From Natronomonas aquatica (lineage in GTDB: Archaea > Halobacteriota > Halobacteria > Halobacteriales > Haloarculaceae), in assembly GCF_024449025.1 (NCBI RefSeq), contig NZ_JAHLKM010000013.1, positions 1 to 64,000 on the forward strand: a stretch of 64,000 nt of DNA, in the 5' to 3' direction. Below are positions 24,593 to 33,818 of this stretch, piece by piece. A program made the translations under genes and the position numbers. The first letter of the stretch is position 1; each line of letters begins with the position of its first letter. The notes below the pieces were generated by a model, which worked only from the letters and a program-made list of their open reading frames with translations, was not told where the DNA came from and made no database searches.

Positions 24593-24841
24593 ATGGTCAA
24601 AACCATCCGGGTCTCGGAGGAGTATCACGAGTGGCTGCACGCCCACAAGGAGAGTGACGAGACGATGGAGGAGACGTTACGCCGGATGACGCGAGGGCCA
24701 CATCCCGACGACGTGGCAGGGCTTCTATCGGAAGAAGAGGCAGCGGACGCCAAGGAGGCGATAGACCGTCTTCGCGGGCGTGACCGCGACCGCCTCGATA
24801 CCGCCCGCAGCGCGTTCGAACGCGAGAGCGAGGACGAATGA
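24593..24841 (+). CDS. vapB: VapB-like antitoxin
   Basis: This 82-residue protein has an N-terminal ribbon-helix-like part (KTIRVSEEYHEWLHAHKES) and a helical, charged C-terminal tail that would embrace the toxin (EEAADAKEAIDRLRG). It is directly followed by a PIN toxin gene with ATGA overlap at 24838-24841, the standard VapBC layout. The promoter region is AT-rich (CATATATCCC...ATATTC just upstream). Such pairs autoregulate through the VapB DNA-binding half. Confidence 0.8.
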   Translation: MVKTIRVSEEYHEWLHAHKESDETMEETLRRMTRGPHPDDVAGLLSEEEAADAKEAIDRLRGRDRDRLDTARSAFERESEDE

Positions 24842-25233
24842 TCATCGACTCGTCGTACCTGTTCGATCTGATGGCGGGGGATCCGGACGCGTTCTCGAAG
24901 GGCGCGGAACTCGTCGAGAGAGGGGAAATGCAGTGGTTACCGACGCCGGTGGTTTCCGAGACATATTACGGCGTCGCCACGGTTCGCAGCGATACCACCG
25001 TACAGGAGGTTCGCAATCGCCTTCTCGGATACCCACGCATTGATGTCGACGAAGAGATCGCGCGGACAGCTGGTGAACTCCTCGCAGCGGCAGACGATTA
25101 CGCGGGAGGGAACGCCGGTGTCGGACCGAACGACGCATATATCGCTGCGATGGCCGATGTTCTCGGCGATGCCGTCCTGACGGACAACGTCGAAGACTTC
25201 GAAGCGTTGGGCGTGTCTGTCGAGGTCTACTGA
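24838..25233 (+). CDS. vapC: VapC-like PIN-domain ribonuclease toxin
   Basis: This 131-residue PIN protein has MIIDSSYLFDLM with Asp4, TPVVSETYYG with the conserved Glu at ~41, GPNDAYIAAMA with the third acidic residue and LTDNVEDFEAL with the fourth. The four acidic residues would bind Mg/Mn for RNA cleavage. It overlaps the antitoxin by 4 bases. VapC toxins usually cut tRNA or rRNA; the target here is unknown. All catalytic residues are intact, so the pair looks functional. Confidence 0.85.
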   Translation: MIIDSSYLFDLMAGDPDAFSKGAELVERGEMQWLPTPVVSETYYGVATVRSDTTVQEVRNRLLGYPRIDVDEEIARTAGELLAAADDYAGGNAGVGPNDAYIAAMADVLGDAVLTDNVEDFEALGVSVEVY

Positions 25234-25300
25234 CTCGTATCGAACGGTCCGAACAGACCATCAATTCCGGGCCGAAACAGCACCGGAGTTCGAAACGACA

Positions 25301-26287
25301 CTATGAGGCCCGCACTAACGGCTCGTACCACTCCCGGTTCTCTCTGTACCACTCGACGAACTCCGCGACGCCCTCCCTAATCGTCCGGGTCGGCTCATAC
25401 CCCAACAACTCCCTCGCCTTCGAACTGTCGGCGTGGGTATGCTCGGCGTCGGCGTCGTGGCGCTCTGCGAACTCGAGTTCTAACTCGGGCGCGAGCTGAT
25501 CGCGGATCTCTTCGGCCAGCGTCAGAATTTCGATGTTGTCGGTGCTCCCGATGTTGAGCGCCGCCCCGTCCGCTGCGTCCGCCGAGAGCAGCGTCACGTT
25601 CGCGCCCACCACGTCATCAATATACGTGAAATCCCGCGTCTGGGTGCCGTCGCCGTAGACGACCGGCGGCTCGTCGTTGAGACACCGCGAGACGAAATTC
25701 GAGATCGCCATGTTCGGACGCATCCGTGGCCCGTACACCGTGAAGTACCGCAGTGCGACCGCCGGCAGGTCGTACACCTCGCTGTAGGCGCAGGCGTACC
25801 GTTCGGCCGAAAGCTTCGAGGCCCCGTACGGCGAGACGGGCGTCGTCGGATGGGCTTCGTCATACGGGAGGTACTGCGGTTTGCCGTACACCGACGACGA
25901 GGAGGCGAGGACGACCCGCTCGATGCCGGTGTCGCGGGCGGCATCCAGCACGTTCAGCGTGCCGTCGACGTTGACCGCGTCGTACGTGCGTGGATCCTCA
26001 ACGCTCGGGCGGACGCCCGCCTGGGCGGCCTGATGATAGACGAACTCGACATCGTCGATGAGCTCGGCGACCAACTCGGCGTCTCGAACGTCGCCTTCGA
26101 CGAGCCGATAGGTCCCCTCACCTGCCTCGGCGCGGTCCCGACAGATCTCGACGGTGTGATCCTTGATCCGGGTATCGTAGAAGGGATCGAAGTTGTCCAG
26201 CACGGTGACGTCGTGGCCGTCGCGAACGAACCGCTCGGCAAGATGCCCACCGATAAAGCCCGCGCCGCCGGTGACGAGAATTCGCAT
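25301..26287 (-). CDS. UDP-glucose/UDP-glucuronate 4-epimerase-type SDR
   Basis: The protein is 328 residues from ATG 26287; a longer frame to 26383 has no conserved content. It begins MRILVTGGAGFIGGHLAERF, followed by VTVLDNFDPFYD, EFVYHQAAQAGVR, VLASSSSVYGKP, catalytic YGASKLSAERY and RPNMAISNF, and ends EWYRENREWYEPLV. This is the GalE/Gla pattern with the QAAQAGVR block common in UDP-glucuronate 4-epimerases. It would supply a hexose or hexuronic acid for N-glycan assembly. A collapsed copy lies at 24326-24475, with the VapBC pair between them. Confidence 0.82.
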   Translation of the reverse strand: MRILVTGGAGFIGGHLAERFVRDGHDVTVLDNFDPFYDTRIKDHTVEICRDRAEAGEGTYRLVEGDVRDAELVAELIDDVEFVYHQAAQAGVRPSVEDPRTYDAVNVDGTLNVLDAARDTGIERVVLASSSSVYGKPQYLPYDEAHPTTPVSPYGASKLSAERYACAYSEVYDLPAVALRYFTVYGPRMRPNMAISNFVSRCLNDEPPVVYGDGTQTRDFTYIDDVVGANVTLLSADAADGAALNIGSTDNIEILTLAEEIRDQLAPELELEFAERHDADAEHTHADSSKARELLGYEPTRTIREGVAEFVEWYRENREWYEPLVRAS

Positions 26288-26463
26288 TATCGGGACGAGT
26301 CGGGCATCCGTGAAAAGTCTCTCGCGTTCGTGGTGGTTCGATGGCTGCGAATTGCGTCTGGCCGACCTCAAGATAGGCGACATTTCGATGCACGAACGAC
26401 GGGTGTCGAGTGACCCCTACTATCCCAACAGAGGAATCTTCTCCCTTCAGGGCGGAGAGGATG

Positions 26464-27849
26464 TCAAGCGTGTTGAGTGATCTCCTCGAGGGGAAACAGC
26501 CGAAGATCATCCCGCTCGGAAACGGCGTTCTGTACTGATTGCGTCGCCCCACTCCGGGTGAATAAGGCATACTTCACGTCGATTTCAGCTCCGCTACTGG
26601 GTGACCAGCGAATCTCTGCAGCGTGCTCTTCGAGTGAAGCGAGCGCGCTATAATCGAGCGGCGATGCCGTGAATTTACACTCGCCGACGATCATCGTGCC
26701 GTCCGCTGTGAATCCGACGACATCAACCTCGTGATCATGATACCACCAGCGACCGATATCGAGAAGTGTCGCGTCCGGATACAACCCCGGGAGCGCGTCT
26801 TGACACAGGGTTTCGAACGCCTGACTGACGAAATCGGGGAGTTCGGGTTCGATCACGGCCGCGTAGGCGTCTTCGCCGAGGCGTTCGTACCGATCTTCGT
26901 TTCCGTAGACGAACCGGAACCAAAATCGGAAAAGCGGGTCGAGAATGCGATATCGGCCACGGCGTGATTTAGCTTTCTCTTCGGTGATCGGGACTTCGCG
27001 TTCGATGAGGCGTAATCGCTCTAATTTCTGGGTGTAGGTCGAAATTTGCTTGCCGTCAATCCCGATCGATTGGGCGATCTCGTTCGATGTCGTCTTGCCT
27101 GCGGCGATCGCAGTGAGGATCGCGAAATATCGATTCGGATCCGTGAGTTCGGTCCGGAGTACGTACTCGGGTTCGTTGTGGAGATAGCCGTTCTGTGAGA
27201 GCACCTCGTCGGTGAGGACGGTGCCGAGATCCCGATCGAGATCGATCCCATCGAGATAGTACGGAACACCGCCGAAGATGCCCCAGGTGAAGATACGCTC
27301 TTCGGGAGTGTAATCATCCGGAACGAATACCTGTGTGGCCGAAAAGTCGAGCGGGCGGACATCGAGCTTCGTCGTAAACCGACCATACAAGGGACTGTTT
27401 CCGAGTAGCGTTGCGTCTTCCATCATGCTAATCGAGGACCCAACGAGAACCAGTGTGCCAGAGGTGTTCTGAAACCGGTGATCCCAGAGCCGTTGAATCA
27501 CTGAGGGAAGACTCTCGTCGGCGTCGATAAGGTACGGGAACTCGTCAAGGACGACGATCGCGTCTTGCTCTCCGAGGTAGCCAAGGAGTGCTTCCCAGTT
27601 CTGTTTGATCTCCGTGATTCCGGGAAAGGATTCGGCAGCAACGTCGACGAACTCGTCGAGTTGGAGCTGTGGTGTCGTCTCGGTCGCCTGATAGACGACA
27701 GCGTCGTCGCGGTTCGCGAGAGCGTGTTGGACAAGTTGTGTTTTCCCGAGCCGCCGTCGACCGAAAATAACTGCCATCGCTGCCTCGTCGGACTCATAAC
27801 TTTCACGTAACCGTGAGAGCTCCGTTTCGCGGTTGACAAACTCGTCCAT
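26464..27849 (-). CDS. Archaeal AAA ATPase with DUF234 C-terminal domain
   Basis: This 461-residue protein has an N-terminal STAND-like ATPase part: NRETELSRLRE, Walker A VIFGRRRLGKTQL (residues ~28-40), Walker B AIVVLDEFPYLI and sensor LVLVGSSISMM. A winged-helix follows around residue 255 (TTSNEIAQSIGIDGKQISTY). The C-terminal restriction-endonuclease-like DUF234 domain has HDHEVDVVGFT and IVGECKF (D...ExK motif). These are common archaeal ATPases of unknown role, often on mobile elements. A C-terminal scrap of a second copy lies at 16648-16791. Confidence 0.8.
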   Translation of the reverse strand: MDEFVNRETELSRLRESYESDEAAMAVIFGRRRLGKTQLVQHALANRDDAVVYQATETTPQLQLDEFVDVAAESFPGITEIKQNWEALLGYLGEQDAIVVLDEFPYLIDADESLPSVIQRLWDHRFQNTSGTLVLVGSSISMMEDATLLGNSPLYGRFTTKLDVRPLDFSATQVFVPDDYTPEERIFTWGIFGGVPYYLDGIDLDRDLGTVLTDEVLSQNGYLHNEPEYVLRTELTDPNRYFAILTAIAAGKTTSNEIAQSIGIDGKQISTYTQKLERLRLIEREVPITEEKAKSRRGRYRILDPLFRFWFRFVYGNEDRYERLGEDAYAAVIEPELPDFVSQAFETLCQDALPGLYPDATLLDIGRWWYHDHEVDVVGFTADGTMIVGECKFTASPLDYSALASLEEHAAEIRWSPSSGAEIDVKYALFTRSGATQSVQNAVSERDDLRLFPLEEITQHA

Positions 27850-27896
27850 ACGTTCCCAACCCGTCGAACCAAATTAATACTTCTGGATAAGCAGAT

Positions 27897-27934
27897 TCAA
27901 AATAGGCTAACATAGAATAGGCTAATATAGAATA
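27897..27934. repeat. Short AT-rich tandem repeat
   Basis: The unit AATAGGCTAA(C/T)ATAG occurs twice in a row at about 27900-27929, followed by a partial AATAT. It lies between the start of the DUF234 ATPase gene and the small ORF at 27948, where promoters for both would sit. Confidence 0.7.
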
Positions 27935-27947
27935 TACAAATGAAACT

Positions 27948-28109
27948 ATGACCTCGTCTCGTGGACTTCCGGTCGCCCGTGCCCTCTACGAGAACACGCG
28001 CAAGACCGAGAAGGTCGAACGGCATGAGTCGGCACCGCGCCCGGAGTTGCCAGAGGCAGTTGTGGAGGCACTCGAGTTCGACGAACCCGATCTTGATGCC
28101 GGAAGTTGA
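27948..28109 (+). CDS. 53-residue hypothetical ORF
   Basis: An ATG at 27948 opens a 53-codon frame reading MTSSRGLPVARALYENTRKT, then a basic-to-acidic run that ends EFDEPDLDAGS, TGA at 28107-28109. The strong acidic C terminus and haloarchaeal codon use favour a real gene. It is divergent from the ATPase gene. No domain is recognised. Confidence 0.35.
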   Translation: MTSSRGLPVARALYENTRKTEKVERHESAPRPELPEAVVEALEFDEPDLDAGS

Positions 28110-28172
28110 ATCTCCGGAGCCACACCCGACGAGCACAGCGTTCAAGTCGAATCACGCTGTACCTGCCGGGAG

Positions 28173-29309
28173 ATGAGGTTGACGCGCCGGGGATTGCTGG
28201 CGGCGGGGGGCTCGACGCTGGCGGGCTGTTCGAGCCTATCCGAGACGGGGACGGAGGGCCGAAGCGATAACGAAACGGACGGAACAGCCGCCGAGACGGA
28301 CGGGACGGACCGGAAAGACACCGACACCAGGATCGGGTTCGTCGGCGACGTCATGCTGGGACGCAGCGTGAACGACCGCTGGAGCGACGGCGACCCGGCG
28401 GGCGTGTGGGGATCGACGCTGGATCGGCTCCGGGAACTCGATGGGCTCGTGTTGAACCTAGAGTGTTGTATCTCCGAGCGCGGAGAAAAGTGGCCGGGAA
28501 AGGTCTACTACTTCCGTGCGGATCCGGGGTTCGCGGTGCCGGCGCTCCGGGCGGCGGACGCCTCCGTCGCCTCGCTCGCGAACAACCATATCCTCGATTT
28601 CGGCGAGACGGCGCTGGAGGACACGCGCACGCACCTCGCGGATACGGGTGTCGCACACGCGGGCGCCGGCCCCGACCGGGAGAAAGCGTTCGAGCCGGCG
28701 ATCACCGAATTCGGCGAACTAACGGTCGCGACGATCGCACTGACCAGCCGGTACGAGACGTACGCCTCGACCGAAACCGAGCCAGGTACCGCCCACGTGA
28801 CGCTCGATTCGTCCGCGTCCGAGACCCGCGAGCTGATCGACGGCGCGCTTGAACGCGCCCGCGAGCGGGACCCCGATCTCGTCGTCGCCTCGCTGCACTG
28901 GGGGCCGAACTGGGAGACGGCGCCCGGAGAGAAACAGCAGAACTTCGCCCGGTGGCTCGTCGAGCGCGGCGTCGACGTGGTCCACGGCCACAGCGCGCAC
29001 GTCCTGCAGGGCATCGAAGTCCACCAGGGCCGCCCGATCATCTACGATGCGGGCGATTTCGTGGACGACTACGTCGACAAGGAGGGACTCCACAACAAGC
29101 GCGGCGCGCTGTTCGAGTTGGTCGTCTCCAAGAGGTCGCTCAAAGAACTCCGGGTCGTCCCCACCGAGATCGAGGACGAAACGGCGACGCTGGCCGACGA
29201 GACGACGACCGAGTGGGCTCGTGAAACGATACAGGAACGCTCCGAGCCGTTCGGGACGACCATCGAACGCACCGACGAGAGGCTCTCCGTTCCGCTTGGT
29301 GGGGAGTAG
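28173..29309 (+). CDS. CapA-family metallophosphatase-like lipoprotein
   Basis: This 378-residue protein begins MRLTRRGLLAAGGSTLAGCS, a twin-arginine signal with lipobox LAGC (Cys19), so it is exported folded and lipid-anchored. A Thr/Asp-rich linker follows. The CapA/PgsA-type domain has GFVGDVMLGR, LDGLVLNLECCIS, ASLANNHILDFG, VASLHWGPNWE and DVVHGHSAHVLQG. These metal-ligand blocks match the calcineurin-like CapA group linked with poly-gamma-glutamate or capsule retention. The actual substrate in haloarchaea is unknown. It is convergent with the PQQ-propeller lipoprotein gene, 4 bases away. Confidence 0.83.
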   Translation: MRLTRRGLLAAGGSTLAGCSSLSETGTEGRSDNETDGTAAETDGTDRKDTDTRIGFVGDVMLGRSVNDRWSDGDPAGVWGSTLDRLRELDGLVLNLECCISERGEKWPGKVYYFRADPGFAVPALRAADASVASLANNHILDFGETALEDTRTHLADTGVAHAGAGPDREKAFEPAITEFGELTVATIALTSRYETYASTETEPGTAHVTLDSSASETRELIDGALERARERDPDLVVASLHWGPNWETAPGEKQQNFARWLVERGVDVVHGHSAHVLQGIEVHQGRPIIYDAGDFVDDYVDKEGLHNKRGALFELVVSKRSLKELRVVPTEIEDETATLADETTTEWARETIQERSEPFGTTIERTDERLSVPLGGE

Positions 29310-29313
29310 CGTC

Positions 29314-30654
29314 TTACTCGCTGGCCACCAGCTTGTACGCACCGCCGTCGATCTCTCCGTTTTCGGGGTCCGGGGCCCGCTCGGCGAAGTAGATCGCGCC
29401 GTCGTGGACGCGCGGCGTGCTCGTCACGACGCCGTCGGTGTCGACGTGCCAGACCTCCTCGGCCGTCTCCGTTTCGACGGCGTAGAGCGTCTGGTCCTTC
29501 GAGCCGAAGACGATCCGATCCGCACAGACGGTCGGACAGCCGGTCAGCGGCCGGTCCGTCCCGAACCGCCACCGTTCTTCGCCCGTCTGAGCGTCCAGCG
29601 CATAGAGGTTGCCGTCGTGGCTCCCCGCGTAGATCTCGTCGCGGGTGGGGTCGACTCCCGGCCCTACCATCGAGAGCCCGCCCGTCTCGAAGGACCAGTC
29701 CTCGGTGCCGCTCTCGAGATCGACCCGGTAGATGTGCTCGTCCCAGGAGCCGAAGAAAGCTGCGCCGTCGTAGGCGGTGATCGGCGCCTTGATCTCCCCG
29801 TCCGTGTCGTTCTGTGGGTCGGTCTCGAAGGACCACTTGAACTCCAGTTCGGGATACTCCCAGGCGTAGAGGGTGCCGTCGTTCGATCCGAGCGTCATCG
29901 TTCCGGTCACCGGGTCGATCGCCGGCGTGGAGTGGGGATGGTCCGTCGGCCGGCTCTCGCTGTCCTCCCAGAGTACGTCCCCGGAGTCGGGATCGACGGC
30001 GAAGGTGCTCCCCTCGGGGTCCGGATACTCGACCCCGACGTAGATCCGGTCGCCGTCGTACGCCGGGCTGCCGCCGATCGAGCCGCCGAGTTCGTTCTCC
30101 CACTGTTTTTCGCCCGACTGGGCGTCGAACGCATAGAGGATCCCGTCGTAGGCGCCGATGTACACCGTCCCCTCCGTGACGACCGGCGTCCCGTGGATGC
30201 CCCGACCGTCCATGTCGGTCTCCTGTTGCCAGCGGACCTCGCCGTCCGGCGAGAGCGCGGTCAGATAGCCCGTGTCTCCGGGGAAGACGACCCCGCCGTC
30301 GGGAAGCGGGACCGCGCTCGCTTTCGGCGCCGAGTGGTCGTCCGTGTTGTGTTCGGAGATCCGCCACTCGATGTCGACGGCGTCCGGGACCGTCTGCTCG
30401 GGGAAGTACCCCCAGTTCTCCAGCGACCGCCGGAACTGTCTGACGCCCTCGATGACGGTCTGTTCCGCCGGATCCTCGACCGTCTCGGCGGGCTCCGGCA
30501 GATCGGGATTTCCGCCAGTCTCTCCGGACCCGTCCTCGTTTCCGCCGCCGTCGCCGTTACCGGAATCGGAACTCGGGGCCTGACAGCCGGCGGCGGCCGC
30601 GAACGTACCGACGCTGGCCGCCAACACCGCACGGCGTGATAGTCCGCGCTTCAT
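29314..30654 (-). CDS. PQQ-type beta-propeller lipoprotein
   Basis: The protein is 446 residues from ATG 30654; the frame continues 29 codons upstream without signal-peptide character. The start MKRGLSRRAVLAASVG has a twin-arginine motif and lipobox AAAGC. After a Gly/Asp/Asn-rich linker, the propeller shows repeated 'G-x-LYALDAQTGEERWRF' type blades (for example ILYAFDAQSGEKQW, VDPDSGDVLWED, NLYALDAQTGEERW, LYAVETETAEEVW), about seven in all. The PQQ-binding residues are not evident, so it is likely a structural, BamB/YxaL-like scaffold on the cell surface. Partner unknown. Confidence 0.82.
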   Translation of the reverse strand: MKRGLSRRAVLAASVGTFAAAAGCQAPSSDSGNGDGGGNEDGSGETGGNPDLPEPAETVEDPAEQTVIEGVRQFRRSLENWGYFPEQTVPDAVDIEWRISEHNTDDHSAPKASAVPLPDGGVVFPGDTGYLTALSPDGEVRWQQETDMDGRGIHGTPVVTEGTVYIGAYDGILYAFDAQSGEKQWENELGGSIGGSPAYDGDRIYVGVEYPDPEGSTFAVDPDSGDVLWEDSESRPTDHPHSTPAIDPVTGTMTLGSNDGTLYAWEYPELEFKWSFETDPQNDTDGEIKAPITAYDGAAFFGSWDEHIYRVDLESGTEDWSFETGGLSMVGPGVDPTRDEIYAGSHDGNLYALDAQTGEERWRFGTDRPLTGCPTVCADRIVFGSKDQTLYAVETETAEEVWHVDTDGVVTSTPRVHDGAIYFAERAPDPENGEIDGGAYKLVASE

Positions 30655-30784
30655 GTTCTTCCCCGTCATAGCCGTGGACCGCTTATATAACCCCTGAAAA
30701 GTCGGTCGCCGGCCGGACCGCGTCGATGCGATGTCAGTCACTCGTGCGCGATCAACTGGGCTGACTACTGTAGAATAGAAGTTC

Positions 30785-30822
30785 TAATTTCAGAAATCGC
30801 GAGTTCCGAAATTACGATTTCT
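30785..30822. promoter_or_regulatory. Overlapping inverted repeats upstream of the acyl-CoA dehydrogenase gene
   Basis: AGAAATCG (30792-30799) and CGATTTCT (30815-30822) form a perfect 8-bp inverted repeat. A second pair, TAATTTC and GAAATTA, sits within the same stretch. This AT-rich stretch is about 100 bases before the start at 30921 and may be an operator; no regulator gene is adjacent. Confidence 0.4.
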
Positions 30823-30920
30823 TTCTCGAGTTCTCGTGTGCCGCTCCCTCGGTTACACCGTACAGGGGAGGATATCTCCTGATCAATAAGGTAAAGTTCC
30901 CGAGCGCCGCAGAACAAGGT

Positions 30921-32063
30921 ATGGATTTCAGCCTCACGGCCGAACAGAAGCAGATCACCGAGATGGTCTCGGAGTTCGTCGACGAGGAGGTCGTCCCGAT
31001 CGCCGCCGAGATCGACAAAAAAGACGAGTTCCCCCACGAATTGGTCGATCAGCTCGCCGAACTCGGGCTGATGGGCATGCCCTTCCCCGAAGAGTACGGC
31101 GGCGCCGGGCTGGATTATCACGCCTATCCGGCGGCCCTAGAGGAGATCTCGCGAGGGTCGGGCGGGCTCGGGACGATCGTCGCCGCCCACATCTCGCTTG
31201 CGGGCAACATGGTCTACGCCTTCGGCAACGAGGCACAGAAAGAGGAGTACCTCACGCCGCTGGCGGAAGGCGAAGAGATCGGCGCCTTCGCGCTCTCGGA
31301 GGCCGGCGCGGGCAGCGACGTGCCCGCGATGGTGACGACCGCCGAGAAGGACGGCGACGAGTACGTGATCAACGGCGGCAAGCTGTGGATCTCCAACGGC
31401 TCGGTCGCCGACACGGTGACGCTCTTCGCCAAGACCGACCCCGACGCCGGCAACAAGGGTATCTCCTCGTTCATCGTCCGGCCCGAGGAGGACGACGGCT
31501 TCATCGTCGAGGGAACCGAGGAGAAACTCGGCGACAAGGGCTGTCCGACTGCCGAGTTGCGCTTCGATGACCTCCGGGTTCCGGAATCGAGGCGGCTCGG
31601 CGAGGAGGGCGAGGGGTTCGTGCAGGCGCTGAAGACGCTCAACGGCGGACGGATCACGATCGCGGCCCGGTCGGTCGGGATCGCCCAGGCCGCCCTCGAC
31701 GAGGCACGCGAGTACGCCCAACAGCGCGAGCAGTTCGGCGATCCGATCTCGGAGTTCCAGGCGATCCAGCACAAACTCGCCGACATGGACACGAAGACGC
31801 GGGCCGCCCGCCTGCTCATGCACTCGGCGGCCGACAAGAAGATGGCCGGCGAGAAGTTCGTCAAGGAGGCCGCCCAGGCCAAACTCTACGCGTCGGAAGT
31901 GAGCCGGGAGGTCGCAAACGAGGGCATCCAGATCCACGGCGGCTACGGCTACACGAAGGACTTCCCTGCCGAGCGCTTCTACCGGGACGCCAAGCTCAAC
32001 GAGATCTACGAGGGCACAAGCGAGGTGCTGCGGAACACGATCGCGAGCGAACTGCTGGAGTGA
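30921..32063 (+). CDS. Acyl-CoA dehydrogenase
   Basis: This 380-residue flavoprotein is of full family length. Motifs are [17 protein letters not shown], the FAD/substrate signature [11 protein letters not shown] (residues ~116-126), the second signature around [18 protein letters not shown], and the C-terminal [19 protein letters not shown] with the EIYEGTSEV block, where the catalytic Glu of the short-chain class lies. It oxidises an acyl-CoA to the 2-enoyl-CoA and passes electrons to ETF. Chain length is not predictable by eye. It is a single gene with no beta-oxidation neighbours in this window. Confidence 0.93.
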   Translation: MDFSLTAEQKQITEMVSEFVDEEVVPIAAEIDKKDEFPHELVDQLAELGLMGMPFPEEYGGAGLDYHAYPAALEEISRGSGGLGTIVAAHISLAGNMVYAFGNEAQKEEYLTPLAEGEEIGAFALSEAGAGSDVPAMVTTAEKDGDEYVINGGKLWISNGSVADTVTLFAKTDPDAGNKGISSFIVRPEEDDGFIVEGTEEKLGDKGCPTAELRFDDLRVPESRRLGEEGEGFVQALKTLNGGRITIAARSVGIAQAALDEAREYAQQREQFGDPISEFQAIQHKLADMDTKTRAARLLMHSAADKKMAGEKFVKEAAQAKLYASEVSREVANEGIQIHGGYGYTKDFPAERFYRDAKLNEIYEGTSEVLRNTIASELLE

Positions 32064-32148
32064 ACGACAGGTCGTGTATCTGCCGAGAAAGGGTCGGTTC
32101 GTGGCGGCCGACGACAGTGTTTTATTTGCTGGCTCACGATGTACACAT

Positions 32149-32472
32149 ATGAGTTCCGGATCGAAGGACAAGCGGCGAGTCCAGTTCCGTGCACCGGAGG
32201 GGCTCGTCGAACGAACGGACGTGTTAGCGACCGTGCTCGAAACCGATCGGACGGACGTCATCATCTCGGCGCTCCGTAAGTACCTCCGGGACGCTGCTCA
32301 CAACGACGAGCTCAAACAGGAGATCGCGGAGGCCTACTACGGGGAGGAGATCTCGTTCGGACAACTGAAAGACCTCGTCGGTCACGAGGAGGCTGCCAAC
32401 TTCCGCGTCCTCAAAACGCAACTGAGCGAGGAGTTCCTCGAAGATGCCGGGGAGGAGCTCGTCGATTCGTAG
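32149..32472 (+). CDS. Antitoxin-like small protein
   Basis: The protein is 107 residues from ATG 32149; the open frame runs back to 32074. The N-terminal part (RRVQFRAPEGLVERTDVLAT, TDRTDVIISALRKYL) looks like a ribbon-helix-helix DNA-binding domain. The C-terminal part is helical and charged (GEEISFGQLKDLVGHEEA), related to UPF0175-like antitoxins. Its TAG is followed with no gap by the ATG of a PIN-like gene, so the pair is a toxin-antitoxin module distinct from the VapBC at 24593. Confidence 0.72.
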   Translation: MSSGSKDKRRVQFRAPEGLVERTDVLATVLETDRTDVIISALRKYLRDAAHNDELKQEIAEAYYGEEISFGQLKDLVGHEEAANFRVLKTQLSEEFLEDAGEELVDS

Positions 32473-32982
32473 ATGCAGGTCGTCGCCGATACCTCGGCAC
32501 TCGTGAGTTTAGGGATAGTAGCTGACAGGGATCATTCCCCTCTCGATTACGTACTCAGCGACCACACCTTGTCCGTTCCCGAACAGGTCATCGATGAATT
32601 AGAGGAGACGGCTGTCTACGACGACCCCTCCGGCCGAGGAGCCCGAAACACGCTCGACCGATGTGAAACGTTCGAGATCCACTCGGTCGAGCTGGACGAG
32701 ACCTTCCCGCTAGACGACGGGGAGAACGCTGCCGTCACGCTGGCAAACGAGATCGGAGCCACTCAGTTCTTCTGTGACGAATTCAATCAGCTCGCGCTCG
32801 TACACGCTTCCTTGACGACTGCTCGGCTGGTAACGACACCGACACTGCTCGTGTTGCTCGCCAGACGCGAGAAGCTTTCCGGTGCGGACACAGAGGCTAT
32901 TCTCACAGCCATAAGCGAGGCGCGGAGCTGGTCTGAGAACGCCTACGTGAACAGAGCACGGACCACGCTGGCCCAGCAGTGA
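32473..32982 (+). CDS. PIN-like nuclease, probable toxin
   Basis: This 169-residue protein starts VVADTSALVSLG (first acidic residue Asp5). It has a middle ELEETAVYDD, the acidic DDGENAAVTLANE and CDEFNQLALVHA blocks, as in archaeal PIN-like COG2405 proteins. The acidic positions needed for metal binding are plausible. The start codon touches the stop of the antitoxin-like gene (TAGATG). Target unknown. Confidence 0.7.
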   Translation: MQVVADTSALVSLGIVADRDHSPLDYVLSDHTLSVPEQVIDELEETAVYDDPSGRGARNTLDRCETFEIHSVELDETFPLDDGENAAVTLANEIGATQFFCDEFNQLALVHASLTTARLVTTPTLLVLLARREKLSGADTEAILTAISEARSWSENAYVNRARTTLAQQ

Positions 32983-33080
32983 CTTCCGCTCATCCGACTC
33001 GCGCCCGGTAGATCGAGCTTCCCAACGCAATAGATCAGGGTTCGACCGGGGACGAACCGACCTCAAGTCGGCCCTCCCGA

Positions 33081-33377
33081 TCAGTCGCTCCCCCCGGAGT
33101 GTTCCGATTCGTTCAGCCGTTCGTCCATCCACTCGAACTGCGCCTCGACGGCGTCCTTCCCTGCCTCGGTCAGCGAGTAGACGTCCTCGAGGCCTTCGAC
33201 GTGCTTTTCGACGAATCCGGCCGATTCGAGGGCATCCAGCGCCCCGTAGAACCGGTCGGGGGTCACTCGGCGATCGTACCGCGACTCGAGGGCCGACTTC
33301 AGCGCCTGGGCGCGCCGCTCCTCCCCGTACAGAAGGATACAGACGTCGCGGCGGAGCCCGCTCGTGAGCCATTCCAT
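33081..33377 (-). CDS. PadR-like winged-helix regulator
   Basis: The protein is 98 residues from ATG 33377; the upstream frame lacks conserved content. The sequence shows MEWLTSGLRRDVCILLYGEE, a recognition helix region RVTPDRFYGALDALESAGFV, the wing VEGLEDVYSLTEAGKDAV, and a C-terminal acidic tail. It is the common haloarchaeal PadR form with a short dimer helix. It is divergent from the small gene at 33469 with a ~90-base shared upstream region. Target unknown. Confidence 0.75.
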   Translation of the reverse strand: MEWLTSGLRRDVCILLYGEERRAQALKSALESRYDRRVTPDRFYGALDALESAGFVEKHVEGLEDVYSLTEAGKDAVEAQFEWMDERLNESEHSGGSD

Positions 33378-33468
33378 ACTACCGTTCGGGGCACCGACCC
33401 CCAAAGGCGCTCCGGATGCCACGGCCGGAACCGGTAGTTTTCCGGTCCGTCGGTTCCTATCGTTGGCC

Positions 33469-33738
33469 ATGGTCACGGCCGAATCGGGGGCGATCACCGC
33501 CCGCTACCGCGAGACCGACGGCGAACGACTGTTAGAGTTCGAGGCCGACGGCGAAAGCGCCGCGATCGCCCAGAACATCGAGGGGTACGCGATGTTGAAG
33601 GTGCGGCCGACAGCCGACGGCGACGAACTCGAACGCTACTACGGCTTCGAGATGGCGCTGGATCACGCCGCGGAGTTGCTCGGCGTCGCACCCAAGGAGT
33701 TGCCGGTGCCGGAGGAAGCCGCTGACATGGGCATGTAG
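33469..33738 (+). CDS. Small conserved haloarchaeal protein (DUF7111-like)
   Basis: The protein is 89 residues from ATG 33469, chosen because the upstream part of the frame overlaps the divergent regulator gene. It reads MVTAESGAITARYRETDGER and contains IAQNIEGYAMLKVRP, ERYYGFEMALDHAAELLGVA and a final PVPEEAADMGM. I recall it as a conserved acidic protein of Halobacteria with no known function. The short beta-strand start and helical end suggest a compact alpha/beta fold. Confidence 0.65.
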   Translation: MVTAESGAITARYRETDGERLLEFEADGESAAIAQNIEGYAMLKVRPTADGDELERYYGFEMALDHAAELLGVAPKELPVPEEAADMGM

Positions 33739-33818
33739 ACGAGCGCGTTTCTGTTCGGACGCGGGTTCGGCGGGGATCGGTCGGTAGCTATTTCACCGTC
33801 GTGTGGCTTTTCGTGTGT

